Of a stretch of DNA of 64,000 nucleotides, positions 43,670-52,992 are shown one piece after another (positions within the stretch are counted from its first letter, which is position 1; each line of letters starts with the position of its first letter). The notes beneath the pieces are model-generated. The model ran no database searches. It was not told the DNA's origin and saw only the letters and a list, made by a program, of their open reading frames with translations. Source of the stretch: Clostridiales bacterium (GTDB lineage: Bacteria; Bacillota; Clostridia; Lachnospirales; Lachnospiraceae); the NCBI GenBank assembly GCA_018365455.1, contig JAGZJZ010000019.1, positions 1 through 64,000 of the forward strand. Direction: 5' to 3'. The position numbers and the translations under genes were made by a program.

Positions 43670-44255
43670 ATGAAAGTTGACACATTATTATGATACTTTT
43701 GGATAAAAAGCGGATTGGCGCACAGGAGTTAGCAGATATGTTTGAAGTTTCATCCCGCACAATTTACCGTGATATAGACGCAATCAACATGGCGGGGATA
43801 CCTGTTCGATCAACATCAGGAGTGGGCGGAGGTTTTGAAATCATGCAGAATTATAAAGTCGACAGCAAAGTTTTTTCTACTGCCGACCTTTCCGCTATTT
43901 TGATGGGGCTTTCCAATATGATACAGGGGAATGAACTGGTAAATGCCCTTGCGAAAGTCAAGAGTTTTATCCCCGCCGACAGAGCCAAAGACATTGAATT
44001 AAAAGCAAATCAAATAAGCATAGATTTAAGTCCGTGGATGATTAACAGGAACATACAGCCATATTTAGAAATTATCAAAACAGCTTTGCAGGAAAGCAAG
44101 CTGCTTTCGTTTGAATATGCAGACCGTTTCGGAAATAAAACTGTGCGAACAGCTGAGCCGTATCAGCTGATAAATGCGAGTGTTTAGAGCCGTTGCATAT
44201 CCGTACAGAAATGAAGCGCAGACTACAGGATATAGCTGACTTATACAAAAACTAG
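43670..44255 (+). pseudogene. YafY-type HTH-WYL regulator, decayed
   Basis: The proper start is probably ATG 43670 behind GAAAGGCGGG, reading MKVDTLL before a stop. The body resumes in another frame at 43690 with MILLDKKRIGAQELADMF and a clear HTH_11 (SSRTIYRDIDAINMAGIPV), then GVGGGFEI and the start of a WYL domain, ending at 44187. The typical C-terminal helix RTEMKRRLQDIADLYKN appears shortly after, up to the TAG at 44253. So there is a 5' frameshift and an internal deletion of most of the WYL domain. Normal length is about 300 residues. Confidence 0.8.
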
Positions 44256-45430
44256 TACTGCTCACACACCCATGTTTCATAAGCTTCCACACTGCTTTTC
44301 AACCGCTTGAGCCCATCCGCAAGCAGTTCTCGTGGACAAGCCAGATTCATACGTATAAATCCATTCCCATTGCCGAATTCTTGACCGTCAGAAAGATACA
44401 GACCGCTGTGTCTGTATATAAAACTGCAGAGTTCTGATGAATTTCCAATCATGTTCCTGCAGTCTATCCAAAGCAGATAGGTAGCTTTTGCAGAAACTGC
44501 AGATACTCCGGATATTTCCTTATTGATATAGTCTTCCGCAAATTTTCTGTTTTCCCAGAGATACGTTTTTAAAGCATCCAGCCACTGTCCCCCATAGGTA
44601 AATGCCGCAACCGGGGCGATAGCTGCGAATACATTTGGTTCTGCAGCCTCATCGGTATTCAGTCCCCTGCTGACTTTATGGCGCAGGTTAATCTCCGGCA
44701 CAATTACTGCAGCCGTCTGGATTCCAGCCAGATTAAATGCTTTTGTAGGGGATACACAGGTAATACTGTAGAGTCGGCAGTTGTCAGATACGGATGCAAA
44801 GGGGGTATATTCTCGTCCCGGTTCGGTAAGATCGCAGTGTATTTCATCTGAAATCACAAGTACATGGTATTTGCTGCATAAATCACCTATTTTTTTAAGT
44901 TCTTCGCTACTCCAGATTCGACCAACCGGATTGTGGGGATTGGATAGAATCAACAGGGTTGTCTCAGGGAGGGCAAGCTTCTCTTCTAAATCAGCAAAAT
45001 CAATTTGATAATCCCTGCCATCGTAATGTAATCGGCTCTCAAGCACATTTCTCCCGTTGTTTACAATGGAATTAAAAAATATATGGTATACCGGGGTCAT
45101 GACTGCTACATTCTCACCAACGGTGGTAACTTTTCGGACAATGCTGGAAATGGCGGGTACTACTCCGGTGCAGAAGATCATCCACTCTTTTTTGATTTCA
45201 AATTTATGGCGTTTTTTCCACCATGACTGATATGCCTGATACCAATCATCGGTTATAGTTGTATAGCCAAATACGCCCTGTTGGGCTCTGGCAATAATGC
45301 TTTGTATAACCTCGGGAGCTGTCTGAAAATCCATGTCAGCCACCCACATGGGCAGTTTATTTTCCGGTACATTCCACTTCAATGAACCGGTGTTTCTGCG
45401 ATCTATTTTATTATTAAACGAATATTCCAT
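44252..45430 (-). CDS. MalY/PatB family PLP-dependent enzyme (cystathionine beta-lyase-like)
   Basis: A 392-residue fold-type I PLP enzyme. MalY/PatB marks are MWVADMDFQTAPEV near the N-terminus, a VFGYTTITDDWY segment, ILSNPHNPVGRIW, VISDEIHCDL with the PLP-binding Asp, and SPTKAFNLAGIQ with the Schiff-base Lys. Such enzymes cleave cystathionine or cysteine to release homocysteine or H2S plus pyruvate. ATG 45430 follows AGGAGG. It is the last gene of a possible operon with the LysE exporter upstream, suggesting amino acid turnover. Confidence 0.92.
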   Translation of the reverse strand: MEYSFNNKIDRRNTGSLKWNVPENKLPMWVADMDFQTAPEVIQSIIARAQQGVFGYTTITDDWYQAYQSWWKKRHKFEIKKEWMIFCTGVVPAISSIVRKVTTVGENVAVMTPVYHIFFNSIVNNGRNVLESRLHYDGRDYQIDFADLEEKLALPETTLLILSNPHNPVGRIWSSEELKKIGDLCSKYHVLVISDEIHCDLTEPGREYTPFASVSDNCRLYSITCVSPTKAFNLAGIQTAAVIVPEINLRHKVSRGLNTDEAAEPNVFAAIAPVAAFTYGGQWLDALKTYLWENRKFAEDYINKEISGVSAVSAKATYLLWIDCRNMIGNSSELCSFIYRHSGLYLSDGQEFGNGNGFIRMNLACPRELLADGLKRLKSSVEAYETWVCEQY

Positions 45431-45463
45431 TTTATTTTTCCTCCTAATCTTCTGTACGTTTGT

Positions 45464-46081
45464 TTAACACATAAAAATTTTTTGAACTAACATCACGGAA
45501 CCAAATAAAATTAAGATGATGCCAAATGTCCGGTTCATGATCGGGAGCCAATTTTTTTTCGCTTTTTTCTTCAGCAGAACAACTGCACCGGAGAGCATTC
45601 CCCACCAGCAGTACGTCCCCCAAAATACGCCAGTAACTAGCCCCATTCCTTCGGCCAGCCTGCATTGCCCATGTATCCCAAGCAAGGAAAAGGCAAACAG
45701 AAAAGTAAGAATGGCTGCCGGATTCATGATACCCACTGCAAATGAGGAAACGAACATCCGGATGCCTCCGGGAGAGTCCGTGGTATTCTGCGTCCCACCA
45801 TTTTTTGACAGCAGCATGCGGATACCCATTCCCAGTATCAGACAGCCGCCTGCCAGATTGATGATGCTTTGATACCGAAGTAAAAAGTCGGATATCAGGG
45901 TCAATCCAAATACACCGATACAGGCGTAAACACAGTCTGAAACAGAAGAACCAAGACCTGTTAACAATCCTGCTTTCATGCCATAAACTAAGGTTCTCTG
46001 TGCTGTCATTGCTCCAACTGCGCCAAAGGGCATACCAAAGAGGAGGCCAATAAGAATCCCCTTTATAATAAAACTGCTCAT
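45464..46081 (-). CDS. LysE family amino acid exporter
   Basis: A 205-residue membrane protein with six hydrophobic segments. The LysE/RhtB N-terminal motif is seen as GILIGLLFGMPFGAVGAMTAQRTL and a second as GLLTGLGSSVSDCVYACIGVFGL; GIMNPAAILTFL is the conserved mid-protein segment. AAGGAG precedes ATG 46081. Exporters of this group expel excess amino acids. It lies 33 bases before the MalY/PatB gene on the same strand, so both may handle a sulfur amino acid. Confidence 0.9.
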   Translation of the reverse strand: MSSFIIKGILIGLLFGMPFGAVGAMTAQRTLVYGMKAGLLTGLGSSVSDCVYACIGVFGLTLISDFLLRYQSIINLAGGCLILGMGIRMLLSKNGGTQNTTDSPGGIRMFVSSFAVGIMNPAAILTFLFAFSLLGIHGQCRLAEGMGLVTGVFWGTYCWWGMLSGAVVLLKKKAKKNWLPIMNRTFGIILILFGSVMLVQKIFMC

Positions 46082-46106
46082 CTGTTCATCTCCTTTTTCG
46101 TCCTGT

Positions 46107-46691
46107 TTATTTATGGGATAAGCTGCTTTTATCTAACTCTCCGTTTATGGTATTGATCTGTATTTCTCCAGACAGGGATTCAATCCGGTCAGCACCCGAC
46201 ACTGCTTCTCCAAGTTCATACAATCCGCCTGCACCATCAAATGCTCCATAAAAGAGAACCACATCACCCCAAGGCGCATAGTATGCAAGTGTTCCGGAGG
46301 AGCCCTTGGCGAGGGGAGTATCATTCGTATTCAGTTCATTGGGGGGATAGAAGATTTTCTCATTGTGGCTGTAATCTTCTACCGGTATGGTAAGTGGCAG
46401 TTGTTCATAGAGTGCATTTGCTGCCGGACTGTCATTTAACCGAAAGACAATATGCTGACCGTCTTCTCCAGTTACCTGGATTCCTAATTCATGAACAAGG
46501 CTGTCCTTTGCTCCAGAAGAAGTTTTTTCTGTTCCCGAAGTCTCCGTTTCAGAAGAAGTTTTTTCTATCTGATCTAAAGTCCCGTTTTCCGGCTCCTGCT
46601 TGCTTTCCGGCTCCTGCCTGATTTCGCTGCCACATGCCAAAAGAGAGAGCAACAGGATTCCTACAATGAAAAGGTATACTATTTTTTTCAT
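46107..46691 (-). CDS. Cyclophilin-like fold lipoprotein
   Basis: A 194-residue secreted lipoprotein. The signal peptide ends at lipobox SLLAC (Cys about 20). A Glu/Ser/Thr-rich linker follows to about residue 68. The rest is a cyclophilin-like domain: FRLNDSPAANALYEQLPLT, EDYSHNEKIFYPP, LAYYAPWGDVVLFYG and LYELGEAVSG. These domains occur in flavin- or quinone-linked contexts, without known isomerase activity. It begins 6 bases after the DUF3737 gene, so they are co-transcribed. A related lipoprotein is encoded two genes upstream. Confidence 0.85.
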   Translation of the reverse strand: MKKIVYLFIVGILLLSLLACGSEIRQEPESKQEPENGTLDQIEKTSSETETSGTEKTSSGAKDSLVHELGIQVTGEDGQHIVFRLNDSPAANALYEQLPLTIPVEDYSHNEKIFYPPNELNTNDTPLAKGSSGTLAYYAPWGDVVLFYGAFDGAGGLYELGEAVSGADRIESLSGEIQINTINGELDKSSLSHK

Positions 46692-46697
46692 TATTCT

Positions 46698-47564
46698 CTA
46701 CACCGCCATTTGATTTTCCATTTGGTCCATACGGCAGGTTATGACAGTTTTTTCCGGATTTACTTTATCTTTTTCAATAATCAGTTCTCCAATATAATCT
46801 GCACGGATGCTTCCTCCTGACGGATTCATTACACTGTCTATTTTCCCATCAATATCCACATCTACGGTAGAGTACTCAAAAGCCAGTGTGGTGTTTAACA
46901 GCCTGCAGTTTTTCATGACAAGATTTTCAATATAGCACAAGCCCTGTAAGCTTTCTATGGTACAGTTAATCAAGGTCAGATTTTTTGCATTCCATCCCAG
47001 ATATTCTCCGGAGATAAAGGAATCATATACCGTCACATTTTCGGAGTTCCAGAAAGCATCTTTGGAGAGGAGTCTGGCGTGATGGATTTCCATATTTTTT
47101 ACTCCGTCAAAGGAATAATTTCCGACCAGCTGAAAATCCTGAAGTTTCATATTCCGGCTATTCATCGCAAAGTAGTCTCCTTTGGCTGTAACCTGTTCCA
47201 TAGTTACCCCATCACAATGCCATAAGGTCTCAGCAGCATTTGGAAAATCAACATTTTGTAGGTTTACGTTATGACAGCGGCGGAAATTTTTCGGAGCCTC
47301 AATAATTGCATTTTTTACCGTAATATTGTCTGAATACCATACTCCTGCACGGCCCATTTCAAACCATGTACAATCCTCGGCTAAAATATTCTTACTGTAC
47401 CACAGCGGATATTTCCATTTAAACATGCTTCCATACAATTCTATATCCTGACTTTCCTTAAGCGGTGACTCTCCGTCTGTGAATATGGTGTCGTATATTT
47501 TTAAATTTTCGCCTTTGAAAAGCGGGCGTTCCCCGGTTAAATATTGCTGTCTGATTTCTTTCAT
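46698..47564 (-). CDS. DUF3737 family right-handed beta-helix protein
   Basis: A 288-residue protein with short repeated strands (WYSKNILAEDCTWFEMGRAG, NSENVTVYDSFISGEYLGWN) that stack as a beta-helix, matching DUF3737. There is no signal peptide. The start follows AAAGGAG. Beta-helices of this sort often bind or process carbohydrates, but DUF3737 has no established role. It sits between two lipoprotein genes on the same strand. Confidence 0.88.
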   Translation of the reverse strand: MKEIRQQYLTGERPLFKGENLKIYDTIFTDGESPLKESQDIELYGSMFKWKYPLWYSKNILAEDCTWFEMGRAGVWYSDNITVKNAIIEAPKNFRRCHNVNLQNVDFPNAAETLWHCDGVTMEQVTAKGDYFAMNSRNMKLQDFQLVGNYSFDGVKNMEIHHARLLSKDAFWNSENVTVYDSFISGEYLGWNAKNLTLINCTIESLQGLCYIENLVMKNCRLLNTTLAFEYSTVDVDIDGKIDSVMNPSGGSIRADYIGELIIEKDKVNPEKTVITCRMDQMENQMAV

Positions 47565-47576
47565 TTTTCATTACTC

Positions 47577-47668
47577 CTTTATTATTGTTGTCTGTTAATA
47601 CAGGTATCTGTTCTGCATGCACCTTTATTGTTGTTGTTTGTTAATATAGGTAACTGCACTGCATGCTC
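47577..47668. repeat. Two tandem 46-bp units in the DUF3737 leader
   Basis: Units 47577-47622 and 47623-47668 align along their whole length with several substitutions; both contain TGTTAATA and CTGCATGC. The duplicated unit includes the region around the ribosome-binding site of the DUF3737 gene on the minus strand. Confidence 0.7.
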
Positions 47669-47702
47669 CTTATTCTGCCGTAATGATTCAGCCGCTTTAT
47701 TT

Positions 47703-48425
47703 CTACGGTTGTGCAATTTGTACGATTTTGTTGCCCCATCCCTCTAAAACCGGATTCTCTTCTACGGCATTCACAAATGCGTCGGTAGCGTCAAAAGTAC
47801 CTATTTTTGTATATTCCCCGGTAATCTCTGCGTCATGGTAAAATAGTACGATGCGGTTTGGATCTGAATAATATACCTCGCCAGCTTTTTCCGTAGTTAC
47901 CGTTACCGGGGCGGAAGGAATATCATATCTGCTTGAAATATCATAATACTGCAACACGTTATAGTCGGCATCATCATCCCTTTCATAAATTGGAAGCCTC
48001 CAGTCTGAAGTGCCCACATAACGGGCTATGGATTTTGCAGTTTCATTGTCTTCCAATTGCATTAAGAAAGGTTCCCCTTCATCTTCGAACCGTACTTCCA
48101 GCTCAGTAGCGGTACCTGACGTCTTATCTGTTTCAGTATCTGCTTCAGCAGCTGAATCTGTGCCAGAGCCTGCGTCTGCTTCCACAGATTGATCCGCCCC
48201 CGCCCTTTCCACTGCTTCTGCTGTTGAATTTGTCTCTGAATATGAATCTCTGCCTGTAATTATCTCTTCTCCTGCATTGGAACTAATTTCAGCATCAACT
48301 GACTGCTGTCCGGAACTGTTGTTGTTCGGATTCTCTCCTTCCTGTCCACAACCTCCAAGGAATACCATGGATATCATGATCAACATTCCAGTATTCATTA
48401 CTTTTGTTAATGTTTTATTCTTCAT
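47703..48425 (-). CDS. Cyclophilin-like fold lipoprotein, long linker
   Basis: A 240-residue lipoprotein with lipobox FLGGC (Cys about 26) and a long Asp/Glu/Ser/Thr-rich linker to about residue 108. The C-terminal domain has LMQLEDNETAKSIARYVG, LPIYERDDDADYNVLQYYD, a YYSDPNRIVLFYHDAEI segment and IGTFDATDAF, in line with a diverged cyclophilin-like fold. It is a probable distant paralog of the lipoprotein at 46107. ATG 48425 follows AAAGGAC. It lies downstream of the ABC transporter permease on the same strand. Confidence 0.8.
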   Translation of the reverse strand: MKNKTLTKVMNTGMLIMISMVFLGGCGQEGENPNNNSSGQQSVDAEISSNAGEEIITGRDSYSETNSTAEAVERAGADQSVEADAGSGTDSAAEADTETDKTSGTATELEVRFEDEGEPFLMQLEDNETAKSIARYVGTSDWRLPIYERDDDADYNVLQYYDISSRYDIPSAPVTVTTEKAGEVYYSDPNRIVLFYHDAEITGEYTKIGTFDATDAFVNAVEENPVLEGWGNKIVQIAQP

Positions 48426-48507
48426 AATCTGTCCTTTCTGCTTAATTTAGCCTTGCTATTTCGAATTACCTGTTATCTCAGATTTTGCCACATGTATAAT
48501 ATTATTT

Positions 48508-50859
48508 TTATTCTGCTGTTAATACTGTCATATCCGCCTTCTTTATCCGGCGGGATGCCAGATAGGAAAATAGAAGGAAAAAAAGGGTTACTGCAAAGCC
48601 CGGTATCAGAATGATCATTGCAGTGGGCTGAGAGGCAAAATTGCTGATTCCTGCAAGTCTCATCACATGGGACACCAAAGGATCGGTCAGAATTGATGCA
48701 AGGATCGTTCCAGCCACAGCACCCACAATTGCCACAATGCCAAACCGCAGAGCAAATGTTGTGCGAAGCATGTTTGTGGGACAGCCCAGGGATTTGTAGA
48801 TTCCAAGATCCTTTTGCTCTGCAGTAAGAATCTTGCTTCCGGTCATTGCAGTTACAATTAAGATGAATACGGCAGTCATTCCATATATAAAGGCCAGCAG
48901 GCCGTGCATGGCTGTAATGATACCGGAAAGTCCCGGCCAAGAGTTCTCATGGATATGGACATCGCCTCCATAAGCTGTTTCCAGTGCCTCTGTTATGGCT
49001 GCTTTTGCAGTTACATCATCAAGGAAATAATGATGGCACCATAGCTGTGGGTCATCCTGCCCGATGGAAAGGTACCCTTCCCGGCTCATACCGATATTGG
49101 CGCCCATATCATTGGCACAGTGATAAATTCCGGAAACGGTAAATTCCCGGCTTTTTATATCGCCTCTGACCGTAACCTTGTCGCCAATGGTTACATTTAA
49201 ATCGGCTGCTGCTGTTTCTGTCAGAACAATTTCATCATCCTTCTCGCTGGTCTTCCCCTGACTGATATGGAACCGCTCCGGCTGGGTAATCACATTCGCC
49301 GTAAAGTTGGTACCATCTACCGATACGCTTGGCATGGCAAGCAGATAGCTGTCGGTGATTTCGGTATAGGACTGTACCATATTTTCAATTTCCCTGACAT
49401 TTAATTCACCCAGTGCCTGTACACCGATATCCAGATCTGCCGGATTAAAAGCATCCATCATGCCTTTCCCCTCCGGTCCTAACCATGCATTTATTCTTCC
49501 GGCCAGAGATGCAGAAAATACAAGCAGTACCGCTATTATACAGGCACTGAGATATCTCTTTTTTCCTGACAGGAGCTGTCGTACAGCCAGGTGAAGGGCG
49601 AGACCCTTTGCTTTTATCCTGGCATGCTTGCCCGGTTTCCAATTCACCCCGGCCATTTCGCCCCGGATTGCTTTCATCGGGGTAACTAAAATGATCTTTC
49701 TCAGTTTCAAAACGGTAAAACCGGCAAGGAGAAATATAATTACTGCAAAAGCAGCAAGACATGGCAATGCAGGTAAGTCAGCCGGGAACAAAACCCCTGT
49801 AGCTGTCAGAGTCATTCTGCTTATAAATCCAGCCACTGGGCGTGCAGCCACCAGCCCTGATAGCAATCCTGCCGCGATAGTAACTATATAGGGTATCAGC
49901 TGCAGACAGATCAGACGTTTTCCGGTAAGTCCAATGGTTTTTAAAATTCCCAGATTTCCTGATTCCTGTTCGATGACACCTGATATGCTGTGTCCCAGAA
50001 CTACCATTGAAGCCCCGAGCAGAACCAGGGCAAACGCTGCCAGAAGTCCGCAGAATGCATTTTGCAGAATCACCATAAATTCTTCCATAGCACCGGCACT
50101 ATGTATAAATTCTGTATATTGGGAAATGGGGGTATTTTCGTTGAGCATCCTGTTAATTTCGGATAGGCTGAAATTATTTCCTCCATTTGTGAAAATGTGA
50201 ATCATGGCGCCTTTTCTTGCCAGGCTGTCCATGCCTGCTCCCTGAATGGTCTGAAGGATGGATGCATAATCGTCTGTTGAAATCAGAAACCCTTTCATCC
50301 CAATCATCGAACTGCCCATATAAGGATCCTCATAATATCCGGCAACGGTAAGGTTTATCCTTTCTCCCCCTCTTGCCACGGGAAATGTAATGAGATCTCC
50401 TATTTTCAGATCCATGACTGATACCATGGAGGGGGAAACATAAACTGTTCCAGGAGTAATTTCCATAGGAGATTCCCCGTAACCGGACAGGTCATCACGG
50501 AAGAAATGATAGGTTTCTTCTTCTGCTGACCATGGAATTAATTGGCCTTCACTGTCTGAATCCATACCGTTTGCTTCATATTCCGAAAAAATAAGATTCT
50601 GTACGGCAGTAGATTGTATACCTCTCTGCATCTCAATGCTTTGGGTAAGTGCCGCCATATCTGGTACATCGGATACCCAGGCCGTTAGACTGCCAAATCC
50701 CACACGCTGCATCTCCTTACGAATATATGCCCCGCCCCTTAAAAATACGGTGAAAACAGTGGAAATGGATAAGGATACGAGAAACAGAAGTACCGCGATT
50801 CCAAAGAGACTTCCCTTATGTTTTTTGATGCCAGCCTTTATTATGATTGTATTTTCCAT
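48508..50859 (-). CDS. FtsX-like ABC transporter permease, large
   Basis: A 783-residue permease with two FtsX cores. TM helix 1 is at about 18-40, an extracytoplasmic domain runs to about 240, helices lie at about 255-385, a second half starts near 435 and the last three helices end near 775. ATG 50859 follows TAGGAGG, 11 bases after the ATPase stop; a longer frame from 50895 overlaps the ATPase. Its partner ATPase gene is disrupted, so the transporter is probably not functional here unless another ATPase substitutes. Confidence 0.88.
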   Translation of the reverse strand: MENTIIIKAGIKKHKGSLFGIAVLLFLVSLSISTVFTVFLRGGAYIRKEMQRVGFGSLTAWVSDVPDMAALTQSIEMQRGIQSTAVQNLIFSEYEANGMDSDSEGQLIPWSAEEETYHFFRDDLSGYGESPMEITPGTVYVSPSMVSVMDLKIGDLITFPVARGGERINLTVAGYYEDPYMGSSMIGMKGFLISTDDYASILQTIQGAGMDSLARKGAMIHIFTNGGNNFSLSEINRMLNENTPISQYTEFIHSAGAMEEFMVILQNAFCGLLAAFALVLLGASMVVLGHSISGVIEQESGNLGILKTIGLTGKRLICLQLIPYIVTIAAGLLSGLVAARPVAGFISRMTLTATGVLFPADLPALPCLAAFAVIIFLLAGFTVLKLRKIILVTPMKAIRGEMAGVNWKPGKHARIKAKGLALHLAVRQLLSGKKRYLSACIIAVLLVFSASLAGRINAWLGPEGKGMMDAFNPADLDIGVQALGELNVREIENMVQSYTEITDSYLLAMPSVSVDGTNFTANVITQPERFHISQGKTSEKDDEIVLTETAAADLNVTIGDKVTVRGDIKSREFTVSGIYHCANDMGANIGMSREGYLSIGQDDPQLWCHHYFLDDVTAKAAITEALETAYGGDVHIHENSWPGLSGIITAMHGLLAFIYGMTAVFILIVTAMTGSKILTAEQKDLGIYKSLGCPTNMLRTTFALRFGIVAIVGAVAGTILASILTDPLVSHVMRLAGISNFASQPTAMIILIPGFAVTLFFLLFSYLASRRIKKADMTVLTAE

Positions 50860-50870
50860 CCTTAAGCCTC

Positions 50871-51497
50871 CTACCATTGCAATTCGGACAGCCATTTGCT
50901 GATTCGGCGCTCTCTCTGCTTTTCCTGGATTTCCTGGTAAGGAGTCAGTATCAGCTCATTTATGATTTTTCCATCCTCCAGATATAAGATCCGGTTACCT
51001 CGGATGGCGGCGCACAGGTCATGCGTTACCATCAGAATGCTTTGCCCCTTTTTGTTTAGGGCACTTAAAAGGTTTAAGACTTCTTCTGTATTGGATTTGT
51101 TCAACGCACCTGTCGGTTCATCACACCAAAGGATATCCGGAGAGCTTATGACGGCCCTTGCGATGGCAGCCCGTTGCGTTTCACCGCCAGAAGTCTCCGA
51201 TGGCAGCCGATCCTTTGCTTCCCATATACCCATTTCTTTTATCAATGTCTCAGCCCGTTTCCGAATCTCCGTTTCACTTTCTTTATTACTTACATAACCC
51301 GCAACCAACACATTTTCAAATAAAGTGAGATTGCTAACCAGATGTGACTGCTGAAATACAAAACCAAACTCTCTTGCTCTTATTTTCGCCATTTCTATTT
51401 CTGAAATGCTGCATAAATTTTTCCCTTTGTACTCCACGTCACCACTGGTTGGAAGGTCCATTCCGCTTAAAGTATACAAAAGCGTTGATTTTCCCCC
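50871..51497 (-). pseudogene. ABC transporter ATP-binding protein, interrupted by the mobile element
   Basis: About 209 residues remain, starting inside Walker A (GGKSTLLYTLSGMDLP) and running through Q-loop VFQQSHL, signature TSGGETQRAAIARA, Walker B ILWCDEPTGAL and VTHDL to a normal C-terminus. The first 35-45 residues and the start of Walker A are absent; upstream DNA switches to element sequence (TTGTGTCAAG on the plus strand). A TTG at 51506 would give a spurious short product. The missing part should lie past the other end of the element. Confidence 0.85.
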
Positions 51498-51533
51498 TTG
51501 TGTCAAGTAATAACCAAAAAAAATTGTCGATTT

Positions 51534-52283
51534 TTACAATCCTTTTTCATTTCTTTTTTCTGGCTGAATTTTATTCATCAATCTGTCTCTTTCTTCTTTC
51601 CATTTTAAAACCTCTTTCATCTCAACCTCAAGTGTTCTTGTATTATCTTCTCTATTTTCCCGGTACTCTTCATACATATTGTTCAGTTCTTCCTGTAGCG
51701 CCTGCTGTTCTTCAAGATCATATTCGTCCAGGTCATCCTGCTCTTTGTAATCTTCAAGTGCCTCCCAGATTTCTACTGCGCTGTCAACACCTCCCCACTC
51801 TACTAAATAACTCAAGAAACTGTAATATATATCAAAACTAAACCAGCAGCGCTCAAACCATTGATTTGCATACATTCTCTCATCCGAACCATTTGTTCTA
51901 GAACTTCCCGTAAGATCAGCCACAAAATTCTCCAGAAGCTCTGAGACAGGTAGACCAACAGAACCTGCTTTTTTGCATAACTTCATCATATCCGTATCTT
52001 TTAGATTTAAGATGATTTGACGTTGATTGTTTTTTTCATACTCTTCAACATCTTCGCCCTCTTTGCAAAATTCCAACTTGGTGTCCTTGTACATGTCCTC
52101 TATATCACAAAATCTTCTGGTCATGCCCACATAATCTAATGTTTCTCTATCCCATTCTAAACGATATCCATGTTCAGCAGAATGTTGCTCCATGTCTTCC
52201 CTGATGATATCCTGGGTTCCTTTTGAAAGTTCACATATGAAAACTGTAGTGTATGGTATAGCAAGTTTTCTTTTTTCAACCAA
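51534..52283 (-). CDS. Element-associated hypothetical protein
   Basis: A 249-residue acidic protein. TTG 52283, seven bases after AAGGAG, is the likely start; the frame is open to 52328. A middle segment (IILNLKDTDMMKLCKKAG, then VSELLENFVADLTGSSRTNG and QWFERCWF) recurs, from memory, in genes on Firmicute integrative elements. The C-terminal third is highly charged and probably coiled coil (about 185-240). No known domain can be named. It lies nearest the element's left end. Confidence 0.65.
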   Translation of the reverse strand: MVEKRKLAIPYTTVFICELSKGTQDIIREDMEQHSAEHGYRLEWDRETLDYVGMTRRFCDIEDMYKDTKLEFCKEGEDVEEYEKNNQRQIILNLKDTDMMKLCKKAGSVGLPVSELLENFVADLTGSSRTNGSDERMYANQWFERCWFSFDIYYSFLSYLVEWGGVDSAVEIWEALEDYKEQDDLDEYDLEEQQALQEELNNMYEEYRENREDNTRTLEVEMKEVLKWKEERDRLMNKIQPEKRNEKGL

Positions 52284-52375
52284 ATTAATTCTCCTTCCAA
52301 AAAATAAAGCGGATAATCGCATGAGCAATTTTCCACCTTATATGTTCAACATCTTTTTGTTCCAACCAACACTTT

Positions 52376-52879
52376 TTATGCACCTTTTAATTTCACAGAA
52401 TCCACAATGATCTGCATCTTATCACTATAATGATATTTAACTGATATCCTGGCTCTGTTTATCAGAAAAGCATTAACACATAATTCGACCAACAATTCAT
52501 TATTAATGGGTTTCCGAAAATACATTTCAGGAAAAGCCGAAGAAACCTTATCCTCAATACATTCCTGCATTTGGTCCATATTTCCATAAGTGTTCTGTTC
52601 CAGCGCACGTAAAAGCTCCTCTATCTGTTGCTTTGTCATAATACATTTGAACTTATCTCTTTTGTATATTACTCCAAAACTCCCCTTCTTATCCCAAGAG
52701 ACCTGAAGGTTTCCCATATCATCCATCTTAATGACTGTCCCTAAATCCCCTTGTCTCAAATTACTATCTGTTTCCTTTTCCATATACTCTAATTCAATCC
52801 TGCATCCGGCCGGAAACATTTTTTTCAGCATTAATTTTTCTGCCTTCGTAATGAAATTCATATTTTCCTCATTATCCAC
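52376..52879 (-). CDS. DUF4314 domain protein
   Basis: A 167-residue protein. Residues about 20-75 match DUF4314 (PAGCRIELEYM, GDLGTVIKMDDMGNLQVSWD), a small SH3-like barrel common on conjugative elements. The C-terminal half (about 85-165) is unassigned. The start is GTG 52879 with AAGGAG 12 bases away, or ATG 52861. Its role on the element is unknown. Confidence 0.75.
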   Translation of the reverse strand: MDNEENMNFITKAEKLMLKKMFPAGCRIELEYMEKETDSNLRQGDLGTVIKMDDMGNLQVSWDKKGSFGVIYKRDKFKCIMTKQQIEELLRALEQNTYGNMDQMQECIEDKVSSAFPEMYFRKPINNELLVELCVNAFLINRARISVKYHYSDKMQIIVDSVKLKGA

Positions 52880-52992
52880 AGTTTTATTGTTCTCCTTTCC
52901 TGGACAAAACGATTAAAAAAGAAAGGCAACATCTGCTGCCTTTCCCATAATATTCAATGGTCCTATCTAATTTTTCACTTCATGCCATTCTA

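Noticed and set aside
52879..52992. An attachment site at the edges of the recombinase genes
   Set aside because: No repeat matching the junction near 51,497 was seen within the window, and the other element end lies outside.
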